DNA of 64,000 bases from Prolixibacteraceae bacterium. GTDB lineage: Bacteria; Bacteroidota; Bacteroidia; Bacteroidales; Prolixibacteraceae. The position numbers and the translations under genes were made by a program. Numbering within the stretch: position 1 is the first letter of the stretch; every line of letters begins with the position of its first letter. Positions 45,036-51,895 of this stretch are shown in pieces. Location: positions 62,001-126,000 of the forward strand of contig DOAQ01000012.1 of NCBI GenBank assembly GCA_003506435.1. Direction: 5' to 3'. Under the pieces are notes generated by a model. It worked only from the letters and a program-made list of their open reading frames with translations. It searched no databases and had not been told where the DNA came from.

Positions 45036-46408
45036 TATTTCCCGAACATCTGATTGAAAAATACAATGTGCCGGTTCCCCGTTATACCAGCTATCCTCCA
45101 GCCAATTTTTTTTCTGATACATTCACATCGGAACAATACGCCGATTTGATCCGGAGGTCGAACAACGACCAGCCGGAGAATATTTCAATTTACATTCATA
45201 TTCCGTTTTGCAGCAAAATTTGTCATTACTGCGGCTGCAATACCCATCTGACCCGCAACCGCGACCTCATGCGTATTTATGTGGATGCACTGAAAAAGGA
45301 AATCGGGATGGTGGCTGCATTGCTCAACCCGCAGCGAAAAGTTTCGCAGGTACACTGGGGCGGCGGAACGCCCAACTATTTGCCCATCGAATGGATCGAA
45401 GAGATCATGCAACTCATTGCCAGGAATTTCACATATACCGAAAAACCTGAAATAGCGATGGAATGCCATCCGGCCCATCTCGATTTTTACTATTCGGAAC
45501 GGTTGATCAAAGCCGGGTTTAACCGCATTAGCCTGGGTATTCAGGATTTCGACAAAAAAGTACTCGACACGGTGAACCGCGACGATTCTGTAATTCCGGT
45601 GAGCGAGCTGGTTGCATTTTTCCGCCGGTTTGGCCATGTGGGCGTCAACTTCGATTTTATTTACGGATTGCCGCACCAAAACCCGGAATCATTCTACCGT
45701 ACCATTCAGAAGGCTGTTGAACTTTCACCCGACCGTCTGGTAACTTTTTCGTACGCGCATGTCCCGTGGGTGCGTCGCGCACAAAAAGTACTCGAAGTGG
45801 AAGGCCTGGCCAGTCCGCAGGAAAAACTGAAAATGTTTGAAGCCGGTTACAACCTATTGAAAGAAAACGGGTTTCATTCGATTGGTTTTGATCATTTTGC
45901 AAAAGCCGGTGACGAACTGACCATCGCCCTTGCCAACAAAAAACTGCACCGCAACTTTCAGGGGTACTGTACCCGCGAAACAACCGGACAGGTATATGCG
46001 TTTGGGGCAACGGGCATCAGCCAGCTCGAAAATTCGTATGCTCAAAATGCCAAAGATGTAAATAGTTACGTGGAGCTGATCAATCAGGGGATTTTTACCG
46101 TCGAAAAAGGTTACGAACTGAATGGCTCCGAAAAAATCATCCGTCACGTAATCAACGAAATTATGTGCAACCAGTACCTTGACTTTGAAGAGGTTGCTGT
46201 AAAATATTCGATTTCAGAAGAAGAACTGAAACAAACACTTGATTTTTCAGAAGAAAAACTGGACGAATTTATTGCTGAAGGACTGGTTCAATTCGGACAG
46301 AATAAACTGATCGTAAACGAAGCGGGCAAATTATTCAGCCGTAATATCGCGTCGGCCTTCGATCCCAAACTGGCCAACTCAGGAAAAGCATTTTCAAAAT
46401 CGGTATAA
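45032..46408 (+). CDS. hemN: Oxygen-independent coproporphyrinogen III oxidase
   Basis: A 458-residue radical SAM enzyme turning coproporphyrinogen III into protoporphyrinogen IX without oxygen. The start is ATG 45032, overlapping the permease stop; frames opening earlier lie inside that gene. The true-HemN signature PVPRYTSYPPA is at about 14-24, the 4Fe-4S cysteines are C60, C64 and C67 with an extra C69 (FCSKICHYCGC), and the SAM-binding HWGGGTPNYL follows. RISLGIQDFD and VNFDFIYGLPHQ are the later radical SAM strands, and the YxxFGATGISQ end is typical. The TSYP start separates it from the HemW haem chaperone. Spacing to hemY is one base. Confidence 0.95.
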   Translation: MIFPEHLIEKYNVPVPRYTSYPPANFFSDTFTSEQYADLIRRSNNDQPENISIYIHIPFCSKICHYCGCNTHLTRNRDLMRIYVDALKKEIGMVAALLNPQRKVSQVHWGGGTPNYLPIEWIEEIMQLIARNFTYTEKPEIAMECHPAHLDFYYSERLIKAGFNRISLGIQDFDKKVLDTVNRDDSVIPVSELVAFFRRFGHVGVNFDFIYGLPHQNPESFYRTIQKAVELSPDRLVTFSYAHVPWVRRAQKVLEVEGLASPQEKLKMFEAGYNLLKENGFHSIGFDHFAKAGDELTIALANKKLHRNFQGYCTRETTGQVYAFGATGISQLENSYAQNAKDVNSYVELINQGIFTVEKGYELNGSEKIIRHVINEIMCNQYLDFEEVAVKYSISEEELKQTLDFSEEKLDEFIAEGLVQFGQNKLIVNEAGKLFSRNIASAFDPKLANSGKAFSKSV

Positions 46409-46409
46409 A

Positions 46410-47777
46410 ATGGATACATCCGCGAAAGTAGCAATCATTGGCGCCGGGCTAACCGGACTGACCACCGCTTTTTATCTGAAAAAAGCAGGTATCCGGTTTT
46501 GTGTTTTCGAAAAGGAAAAACGCGTGGGCGGGGTTATTCAAACCGTTTCTGAAGACGGTTTTACCTACGAAAAAGGCCCCAATTCGGGTGTTATTTCCTT
46601 TCCCGAAACCGTTGAACTGCTGGAAGAACTGGCTTCGCACTGCTCGCTTGAAATTGCAAACCAATTGGCAAAAAAACGGCTGGTGTGGAAAGGTAAAAAG
46701 TGGCACGAGCTGCCTTCCGGTTTATGGGGAGGTATCAGCACACCGTTGTTTTCGTGGTACGATAAATTCCGCATCCTGGGTGAGCCTTTCCGTTCAAAGG
46801 GAACCAATCCCAACGAACGGCTCGACCAATTGGTATTGCGCCGGTTGGGAAAAAGTTTTCTCGACTACGCTGTTGATCCGTTTGTGCTCGGCATTTACGC
46901 AGGCGATCCCTCGTGGCTGGTGCCGCGTTTTGCCCTTCCGAAATTGTATAATCTCGAACAAAAATACGGCAGCTTCATTGGCGGCTCGATTAAAAAAGCC
47001 AAAGAGCCCAAAAGCGAACGCGACAAAAAAGCAAACCGCGACGTGTTCTCCATAAAAGGCGGTTTATCGAATTTAATCAACGCACTGCAAACTGAAATTG
47101 GCACAGAAAATATCCGGTTCAACTGTGATGAATTAACCGTCAGCAAAGAAACGAACGGGACTTATTCAGTAAAAAACGGGAGCGAAGATTTGGGCACATT
47201 CAGCAAGGTCGTTTCTACCATTGGCGGACATGCTGTTCCGTCCGTTTTTCCTTTTCTTGCTGAAGAAAAAGCAGAAAAAATTACGCGCATGAAATATGCC
47301 AAAGTGGTGCAGTTTTCGGTGGGTTTCCGGCAATGGAAAGGTATTCCGGTGAATGCTTTTGGCGGACTTGTACCCTGGAAAGAACAACGCGGATTGCTGG
47401 GTGTTTTGTACCTCTCTACCAGTTTTACCGGTCGCGCGCCGGAAGGCGGTGCATTGTTTTCAGTGTTCATGGGAGGCTTGCGAAAACCGGAAATTTACGA
47501 TATGCCGGAAAACGAATTGGTTGAAATTCTTGCCCGTGAATTTTCGGCCATGATGGGGTTGGAACATTTCAACCCCGATTTGCTGAAAATTCACCGGTAT
47601 GCACACGCCATCCCGCAATACGGACCCGAATCGGAAGAAAAGCTGGAAGCCATCGCCGTTCTTGAAAACGAACATGCGGGTTTGATTCTGGCCGGAAATG
47701 TTCGCAATGGAATTGGCATGTCCGACCGAATTAAGCAGGGAAAAGAAATAGCTGAAAATATACGAATTACGATTTAA
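46410..47777 (+). CDS. hemY: Protoporphyrinogen oxidase, HemY/HemG FAD type
   Basis: A 455-residue FAD flavoprotein oxidising protoporphyrinogen IX to protoporphyrin IX. The dinucleotide-binding motif is at about 8-20 (IIGAGLTGLTTAFYL), then FEKEKRVGGVIQT and the substrate-side YEKGPNSGV. Further marks are FLDYAVDPFVLGIYAGDPSW and FSIKGGLSNLINAL; the C-terminal FAD motif reads LAGNVRNGIGMSDRIKQG. Length matches bacterial HemY. It begins one base after the hemN stop, so the two are translationally linked. The gene is intact, giving this organism a route from HemN product to protoporphyrin. Confidence 0.94.
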   Translation: MDTSAKVAIIGAGLTGLTTAFYLKKAGIRFCVFEKEKRVGGVIQTVSEDGFTYEKGPNSGVISFPETVELLEELASHCSLEIANQLAKKRLVWKGKKWHELPSGLWGGISTPLFSWYDKFRILGEPFRSKGTNPNERLDQLVLRRLGKSFLDYAVDPFVLGIYAGDPSWLVPRFALPKLYNLEQKYGSFIGGSIKKAKEPKSERDKKANRDVFSIKGGLSNLINALQTEIGTENIRFNCDELTVSKETNGTYSVKNGSEDLGTFSKVVSTIGGHAVPSVFPFLAEEKAEKITRMKYAKVVQFSVGFRQWKGIPVNAFGGLVPWKEQRGLLGVLYLSTSFTGRAPEGGALFSVFMGGLRKPEIYDMPENELVEILAREFSAMMGLEHFNPDLLKIHRYAHAIPQYGPESEEKLEAIAVLENEHAGLILAGNVRNGIGMSDRIKQGKEIAENIRITI

Positions 47778-47780
47778 AAA

Positions 47781-47853
47781 CTCTGTGTTTCTCCGTGAAT
47801 AACTCTGCGGCACTCTGTGGTAAATATTTTTTCAACCACAGAGTAACACAGAG
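47781..47853. repeat. Palindromic repeat between hemY and hemH
   Basis: Inner arms ACTCTGTGGT (47812-47821) and ACCACAGAGT (47835-47844) and outer arms CTCTGTGTT (47781-47789) and AACACAGAG (47845-47853) are all perfect. The wording CTCTGTG/CACAGAG is a recurrent intergenic repeat in Bacteroidota genomes by my recollection. It begins 3 bases after the hemY stop and could tune hemH expression. Confidence 0.6.
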
Positions 47854-47891
47854 AAGATACCGGGTTTCGCAGAGAAAAAATAGAAGTGGAA

Positions 47892-48935
47892 ATGCAACAA
47901 CCCGATACAGCAGTACTTTTACTCAATGTGGGCAGTCCCGACCGTCCCACCACAAAGGCAGTACGCCCGTACCTGTCGCAATTTCTGAACGACCCACGGG
48001 TGATCGACCTGCCGTGGCTGTGGCGCAAACTGCTTGTCAACCTCATTATTGTTCCTTTCCGGGCGCCCAAATCAGCTAAACTGTATCGGCGACTTTGGAC
48101 CAAAGACGGTTCTCCTCTTATTTTTCACAGCGAAAATGCAGGGAAAAAACTTCAGGAAAGATTGGGCGAAAACTACCGGGTTTTTGTGGCAATGCGTTAC
48201 GGAAACCCATCGATTGCAAAAGCTGTCAGCGAAATAAAATCGAATGGATTTAAACAGATTATTGCGGTGCCAATGTACCCGCAATTTGCCATGTCAACCA
48301 CCGAAACGAGTATCGAAGAGGTGAAATTTCAGATGAAAAAACAAAGGTGTTCTGCGGAATTGAAAACCGTTGAAGAATTTTACAGCCATCTAAAATTTAT
48401 TGATGCATTTGCTGCGCAGATTAGCAAATACGGGCCTGAAAAATACGATCACATCGTGTTCTCGTACCATGGATTGCCAAACCGGCATGTGGAACGAATC
48501 CATCCGCAGGTAAAAGCCGACAGTTGTAACTGTTCCGAACAGTTTCCCGAACACGGTAAACATTGTTACAAAGCGCAATGCTACGAAACTTCACGCCTGC
48601 TGGCGGCCCGGCTGAATCTCCGGAAAGATCAGTATTCAGTAGCTTTTCAGTCGCGCCTGTCGAACAATTGGCTCCAGCCTTTTACCGATGAAACGCTGGA
48701 GTCGCTGCAAAAATCGGGGGTGAAAAAAGTGTTGCTGGCCGCTCCTTCATTTGTGGCCGACTGCCTCGAAACTATTGTTGAACTGGGCATTGAATACCGC
48801 GAATTTTTTGAAAAAGAACCAGCCAACCAACTCCAAATGGTGGAAAGCCTGAACAGCAACGATGATTGGGTGGAGTTGCTGGACGAGCTGGTACAAAATG
48901 TCTCTCGCAAAGGCGCAAAGACGCGAAGCAGATAA
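47892..48935 (+). CDS. hemH: Ferrochelatase HemH
   Basis: A 347-residue enzyme inserting ferrous iron into protoporphyrin IX, the last step of protohaem synthesis. Start ATG 47892 (MQQPDTAVLLLNVGSPD); a GTG two codons earlier is possible. Landmarks: the VGSPDRPTTKAVRPYLSQFL N-terminus, RYGNPSIAKAV, VPMYPQFAMSTTET, the metal-site SYHGLPNRHV, and FVADCLETIVELGIEY with the catalytic glutamate. The segment DSCNCSEQFPEHGKHCYKAQ plus a following C gives C-x-C-x10-C-x4-C, the type of internal cysteine set that binds a 2Fe-2S cluster in some bacterial ferrochelatases. The last ~11 residues (VSRKGAKTRSR) are encoded by a repeat sequence and are probably an added tail. Confidence 0.94.
   Translation: MQQPDTAVLLLNVGSPDRPTTKAVRPYLSQFLNDPRVIDLPWLWRKLLVNLIIVPFRAPKSAKLYRRLWTKDGSPLIFHSENAGKKLQERLGENYRVFVAMRYGNPSIAKAVSEIKSNGFKQIIAVPMYPQFAMSTTETSIEEVKFQMKKQRCSAELKTVEEFYSHLKFIDAFAAQISKYGPEKYDHIVFSYHGLPNRHVERIHPQVKADSCNCSEQFPEHGKHCYKAQCYETSRLLAARLNLRKDQYSVAFQSRLSNNWLQPFTDETLESLQKSGVKKVLLAAPSFVADCLETIVELGIEYREFFEKEPANQLQMVESLNSNDDWVELLDELVQNVSRKGAKTRSR
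48903..48927 (+). repeat. CGCAAAG-type repeat forming the hemH 3' end
   Basis: Near-tandem GCAAAGgcGCAAAGacGCGAAG wording, known to recur between genes in many Bacteroidota, lies inside the last codons of hemH and supplies its stop region. Confidence 0.5.
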
Positions 48936-48963
48936 TTTTATTCTTCTTTATTTGATGATGGGG

Positions 48964-49028
48964 AAAATTATCAGATATTTTTACCGGTGCATAGGAAAAA
49001 TTATCTGATAATTTTGCCGGTGCGTGGG
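48964..49028. repeat. Tandem 33-bp palindromic repeat
   Basis: Two copies with a 33-base period (48964-48995 and 48997-49028), each a palindrome AAAATTATC-N-GATAATTTT (perfect in copy 2, two changes in copy 1) followed by a CCGGTGC stretch. A third worn copy starts near 49039. It lies just downstream of hemH. Confidence 0.6.
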
Positions 49029-49070
49029 AGAGATGTGGAAAATCCGATAAAATTTATGACCAAAGCATCC

Positions 49071-49237
49071 AACCCGTACCGGGTTGTTCGCCTAACCATA
49101 GCTATCGTTTTTACTATAATCCAATGCCGATGGCATTGTTAGAACAACTTTTAAAACGCAATCGTTTTAAAATCCGGTACGGATTTGATTATAGTAGACC
49201 GATAATAACCGATGCCAACCGGAACCCGGTACGGGTT
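49071..49237. repeat. Cloverleaf-like cluster of nested perfect hairpins
   Basis: Outer arms TATCG/CGATA (49103-49107, 49200-49204) and ACTATAATC/GATTATAGT (49113-49121, 49187-49195) enclose three small perfect hairpins: AATGCC-GAT-GGCATT (49123-49137), TTAAAACG/CGTTTTAA (49151-49170) and AATCCG-GTA-CGGATT (49171-49185). Two matching hairpins AACCCG/CGGGTT flank the block (49071-49085, 49223-49237). No protein frame. It is either a structured RNA or a folded repeat of unknown origin. Confidence 0.65.
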
Positions 49238-49514
49238 CGATTGTATTTAACCATTAATTTTCCCCTGTTTTGAGGGAATTTCCTTCCCTGGCGAGTAAGT
49301 TGTCATTGGTGGGAGCTTTTTGTCATTCTTGCGGGAAAATTGAACAAAAAAGTGAGAAGTTTCTCCCGATTTTGACAAGTTTGTCGTTTTTACGGGAAAG
49401 TTGCCCGATTTTTCCTCGAAAAGCTCATTTAAATGACAAAGCCAAAACACAGGAGGCAATTTTGTTCCGGGCGAGAGAAGATTGAAAGCAGAGGGAGAAT
49501 TTCGACGGTTATTC

Positions 49515-49546
49515 AACCTGACAGGTTCCGGAAAACCTGTCAGGTT
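49515..49546. terminator. 13-bp palindromic hairpin between convergent hemH and a hypothetical gene
   Basis: Arms AACCTGACAGGTT (49515-49527) and AACCTGTCAGGTT (49534-49546) are perfect, with loop CCGGAA; it lies 13 bases after the stop of the minus-strand gene. Suits a bidirectional terminator. Each arm is itself nearly palindromic, and a sister hairpin of the same build is at 51855-51891. Confidence 0.6.
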
Positions 49547-49559
49547 TGATAGGGAAGAA

Positions 49560-50036
49560 TTATTCGCCTGTAGCGGCTTTTACCTTGCGGCCGGGGAAAC
49601 GGGCACTTAAATCGTCGTAAATGGTTTGTGCCCCGGGAACCCCGGCTTTTGCCGCGCCTTTAATGTAATTGTAAAAAGCCAGCACACCGCCATACGCTTC
49701 GCTGCCCGACAAGGTCATGGTATCGTCCAAACGGTCGATGGTTGGCATAATCACCTGGAGTATTTGCCTCAAGGTGTCGTAACCTTTCAGGTCAACTGAA
49801 ATTTCGGGTACATTGAGGTAAGGAGGCATGGGGGTAGAGGGCAACTGCAAATACTCGTTGCCTTTGTTTACAAACGAATAACCTTTGTCACCCACTTTCG
49901 GAAGCGACTTTTTTTCTTCAGGCGTCAAATTGATCAGGTAAGGGGCCAGCATCTGTGCCGCTTCGGTAAAATGCTGCTTAACGGCGGTCGCGGTTTCTTC
50001 CGGGATAGCCAGTGAAATACGGTTTTCATTACTCAT
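49560..50036 (-). CDS. Conserved-looking hypothetical protein
   Basis: A 158-residue soluble, mildly acidic protein with no signal peptide or membrane segment. It has helical stretches (EETATAVKQHFTEAAQMLAP, then YDTLRQILQVIMPTIDRLDD, then YGGVLAFYNYIKGAAKAGVP) separated by a proline-rich middle (LPSTPMPPYLNVPEIS). The ordered codon use, ATG start and following hairpin argue for a real gene. Proteins of this look occur in other Bacteroidota by my recollection, without known function; I cannot name a family. Alone on its strand between repeats. Confidence 0.65.
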   Translation of the reverse strand: MSNENRISLAIPEETATAVKQHFTEAAQMLAPYLINLTPEEKKSLPKVGDKGYSFVNKGNEYLQLPSTPMPPYLNVPEISVDLKGYDTLRQILQVIMPTIDRLDDTMTLSGSEAYGGVLAFYNYIKGAAKAGVPGAQTIYDDLSARFPGRKVKAATGE

Positions 50037-50418
50037 AATGGATTTGTTTTAAAGGGTTGATAATTAAGTTATTTTTTTTGCCGTCCGCCCACTTGGGTAG
50101 AAGCTGAATACAATTTACAAAAAATAGATTTACTGATGTTAAGCAGTAAATACTTTTTTATTCACAGTTATTTTGTTGAAAAAAAGTAAAGGACTATGGG
50201 GTTACCTTTCAAACCCACTACTGAGTAGTTAAGCATGATGCAGACTTTCAATTAATAAAAGCTAAATTTTTCTATCTAAAAAAGAAAGTAAAACTATTTT
50301 TCCGTATAACTCAAAGTATTGTTAAATTTGATGCAGACTCAAAATCATCAGCCTCGATTTCTCATCGAATTTGAGTTTCAAAAGTTGATGTCGATTAAAC
50401 AATTTTAAAGGCAACAAT
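50037..50418. other. AT-rich intergenic region with promoters of two divergent genes
   Basis: No frame of note. GATGCAGACT occurs at 50237-50246 and 50330-50339. An inverted pair ACTCAAA (50337-50343) / TTTGAGT (50370-50376) with an inner CGA/TCG lies 43 bases before the nuclease-like gene and could be an operator. No perfect TAnnTTTG box was found. Confidence 0.35.
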
Positions 50419-51633
50419 ATGAATTTAAAAAAAATTGAGGAATTAAGCAGTTTCCAATTAGAAGCAGAATGCAATAATGAAGAAGAGCTTAAAATTAAAT
50501 TTTTACTCCCTTTAATTGAAGCACTTGGTCATCGTAGAGTCAATCTTGAGTCAAAATATATGGACATAACGATTGAAGATTTGGACTCGGGCTACAGTTT
50601 ATTATTTGAAGCAAAGCATCATACAAAAAAACTTGAAAGTTATGTACCCCAACTAAAAAAATACTGGGATACAAAACGACATACGTTAGCCATTTTGTGT
50701 AATGGCAAAGAAATTTGGATTTTTCATCCATTCTGGATGCGTAAAAGCAGTTTTAATGATACTCTATTATTCAAAATTGCACAGAAAGACCTTCCAAAGA
50801 AAATAGGCATTCTCAATGATTTATTATCTCATGACGCAATAGCTAGTGGAAACATTCAACAAAAACTTATTGAATATCAAAGGAAGCATGAGGAAAATTT
50901 AAAGAAGCACAAAGAATTGCTCTTGAAAAAAGAGCATATAGAAAATCAAATTAGTGATCTAAAAGGTGAATTACAAAAAATAGAATTAGCATTATCAGAA
51001 TTAACTGATGAGGCGAGATTTGATACAATTGGATATAATAGTGAAAAAAACGATGTATTAAATGACTCCAATAATATTATATCAAACAACGGTCTAATAG
51101 TAGATATTCTCGATTTAGTCAATTATTTTGGACTAATTGAGAAAAAGCAAATAATGTATTGTACCAACAGAAAGGTTAGCACCAACAATATTCTATTATT
51201 TAGCAAAAACAAAGAAACATATAATAATTACGAATTTTCTCCTGAAGGGCATAAATACTATAATAATCTAACTAATATAAATGAAAGTTCCTATGTGGCA
51301 GATATCGAGTGTTTTAATTTAAAGAAAAATGATATATTAATGTGGGAGAAGTTATACAATGAGGGATTATTTCCATACTGGGATCCAGAAAAAGGACCAT
51401 TTTCTTTCAATAAAAATTCTCTTAAAAGTATTGCAATATGTAGAGTTTTTAAAATTGACAACTCATTTAAGCGTGAACACATGAACAAAGGCCAGGGTCA
51501 CAAAAGAATCATTAATAATGAGATTAATAGTCAGATCATTAATAGCCTTAAGAACAAAATAGCTGTTATTCGTGATGGAGAATTTGACGAAAAAAGAGAA
51601 AAAATCATTTCGATTTTTAATAAATTCAATTAA
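50419..51633 (+). CDS. Solitary HsdR_N-like PD-(D/E)XK nuclease-domain protein
   Basis: A 404-residue protein whose N-terminal ~125 residues match the nuclease domain of type I restriction R subunits. E23 (NNEEELKIKFLLPLIEALGH), D49 (KYMDITIE) and E64-A-K66 (LLFEAKHH) form the PD-(D/E)XK site, Q74 with Y78 fits the Q-x3-Y motif, and HTLAILCNGKEIWIFHP is the expected strand pair. A coiled coil covers about 145-195 (KLIEYQRKHEENLKKHKELL). The C-terminal ~200 residues, with WEKLYNEGLFPYWDPEKGPF, are not recognised. No helicase, HsdM or HsdS lies nearby. Base use is far more AT-rich than in the neighbours, pointing to transfer. A defence function is a reasonable guess. Confidence 0.75.
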   Translation: MNLKKIEELSSFQLEAECNNEEELKIKFLLPLIEALGHRRVNLESKYMDITIEDLDSGYSLLFEAKHHTKKLESYVPQLKKYWDTKRHTLAILCNGKEIWIFHPFWMRKSSFNDTLLFKIAQKDLPKKIGILNDLLSHDAIASGNIQQKLIEYQRKHEENLKKHKELLLKKEHIENQISDLKGELQKIELALSELTDEARFDTIGYNSEKNDVLNDSNNIISNNGLIVDILDLVNYFGLIEKKQIMYCTNRKVSTNNILLFSKNKETYNNYEFSPEGHKYYNNLTNINESSYVADIECFNLKKNDILMWEKLYNEGLFPYWDPEKGPFSFNKNSLKSIAICRVFKIDNSFKREHMNKGQGHKRIINNEINSQIINSLKNKIAVIRDGEFDEKREKIISIFNKFN

Positions 51634-51710
51634 CACATTTACATTACCTGGATGAAGTCTGATATATTCTTACTGTCTTTAAAAAAATCACATGACAAAT
51701 TCAGTTCCCG

Positions 51711-51776
51711 GTGGGTGCGGAAGTTTTTAACTTCCGTGGAAATAACAAAATCGCGGTTACAAACCACGACGCCCAC
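51711..51776. repeat. Two-armed cloverleaf-like repeat
   Basis: Outer arms GTGGGTG (51711-51717) and CGCCCAC (51770-51776) enclose GGAAGTT/AACTTCC (51719-51735) and CGCGGTT/AACCACG (51752-51768, one mismatch). Same design as the elements at 28768-28961 and 49071-49237, different sequence. Confidence 0.55.
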
Positions 51777-51813
51777 TAAGGCTAAATCAGACTCTGTTCT
51801 TCGTTGCGGTGAA

Positions 51814-51833
51814 ATTCCGGCCTTCGCCGGAAT
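51814..51833. repeat. ATTCCGGC-type palindromic repeat
   Basis: ATTCCGGCCTTCGCCGGAAT forms an 8-bp stem and runs on into GACA, the common ATTCCGGC...GCCGGAAT intergenic repeat seen in many bacteria. Confidence 0.6.
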
Positions 51834-51854
51834 GACAGAAGAAAACAGAGCATT

Positions 51855-51891
51855 TTAAACCTTCAAGGTTTTAAAAACCTTGAAGGTTTAA
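51855..51891. terminator. 37-base palindrome before the aldehyde dehydrogenase 3' end
   Basis: TTAAACCTTCAAGGTTTT and its complement form an almost loop-free palindrome centred at 51873, ending 5 bases before the stop codon (51896) of the minus-strand aldehyde dehydrogenase gene. Likely terminator for that gene and possibly for the plus-strand nuclease gene 220 bases away. Sister of 49515-49546. Confidence 0.6.
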
Positions 51892-51895
51892 TGTA

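Noticed and set aside
45032..46408. HemW haem chaperone rather than HemN
   Set aside because: The RYTSYP N-terminus, CxxxCxxCxC spacing and hemY/hemH neighbours fit true HemN.
50419..51633. Full type I restriction system
   Set aside because: Only an HsdR_N-like domain is present; no helicase motor, HsdM or HsdS in the neighbourhood.
47781..51891. CRISPR array
   Set aside because: The repeats differ from each other, are not regularly interspersed by unique spacers, and no cas gene is near.
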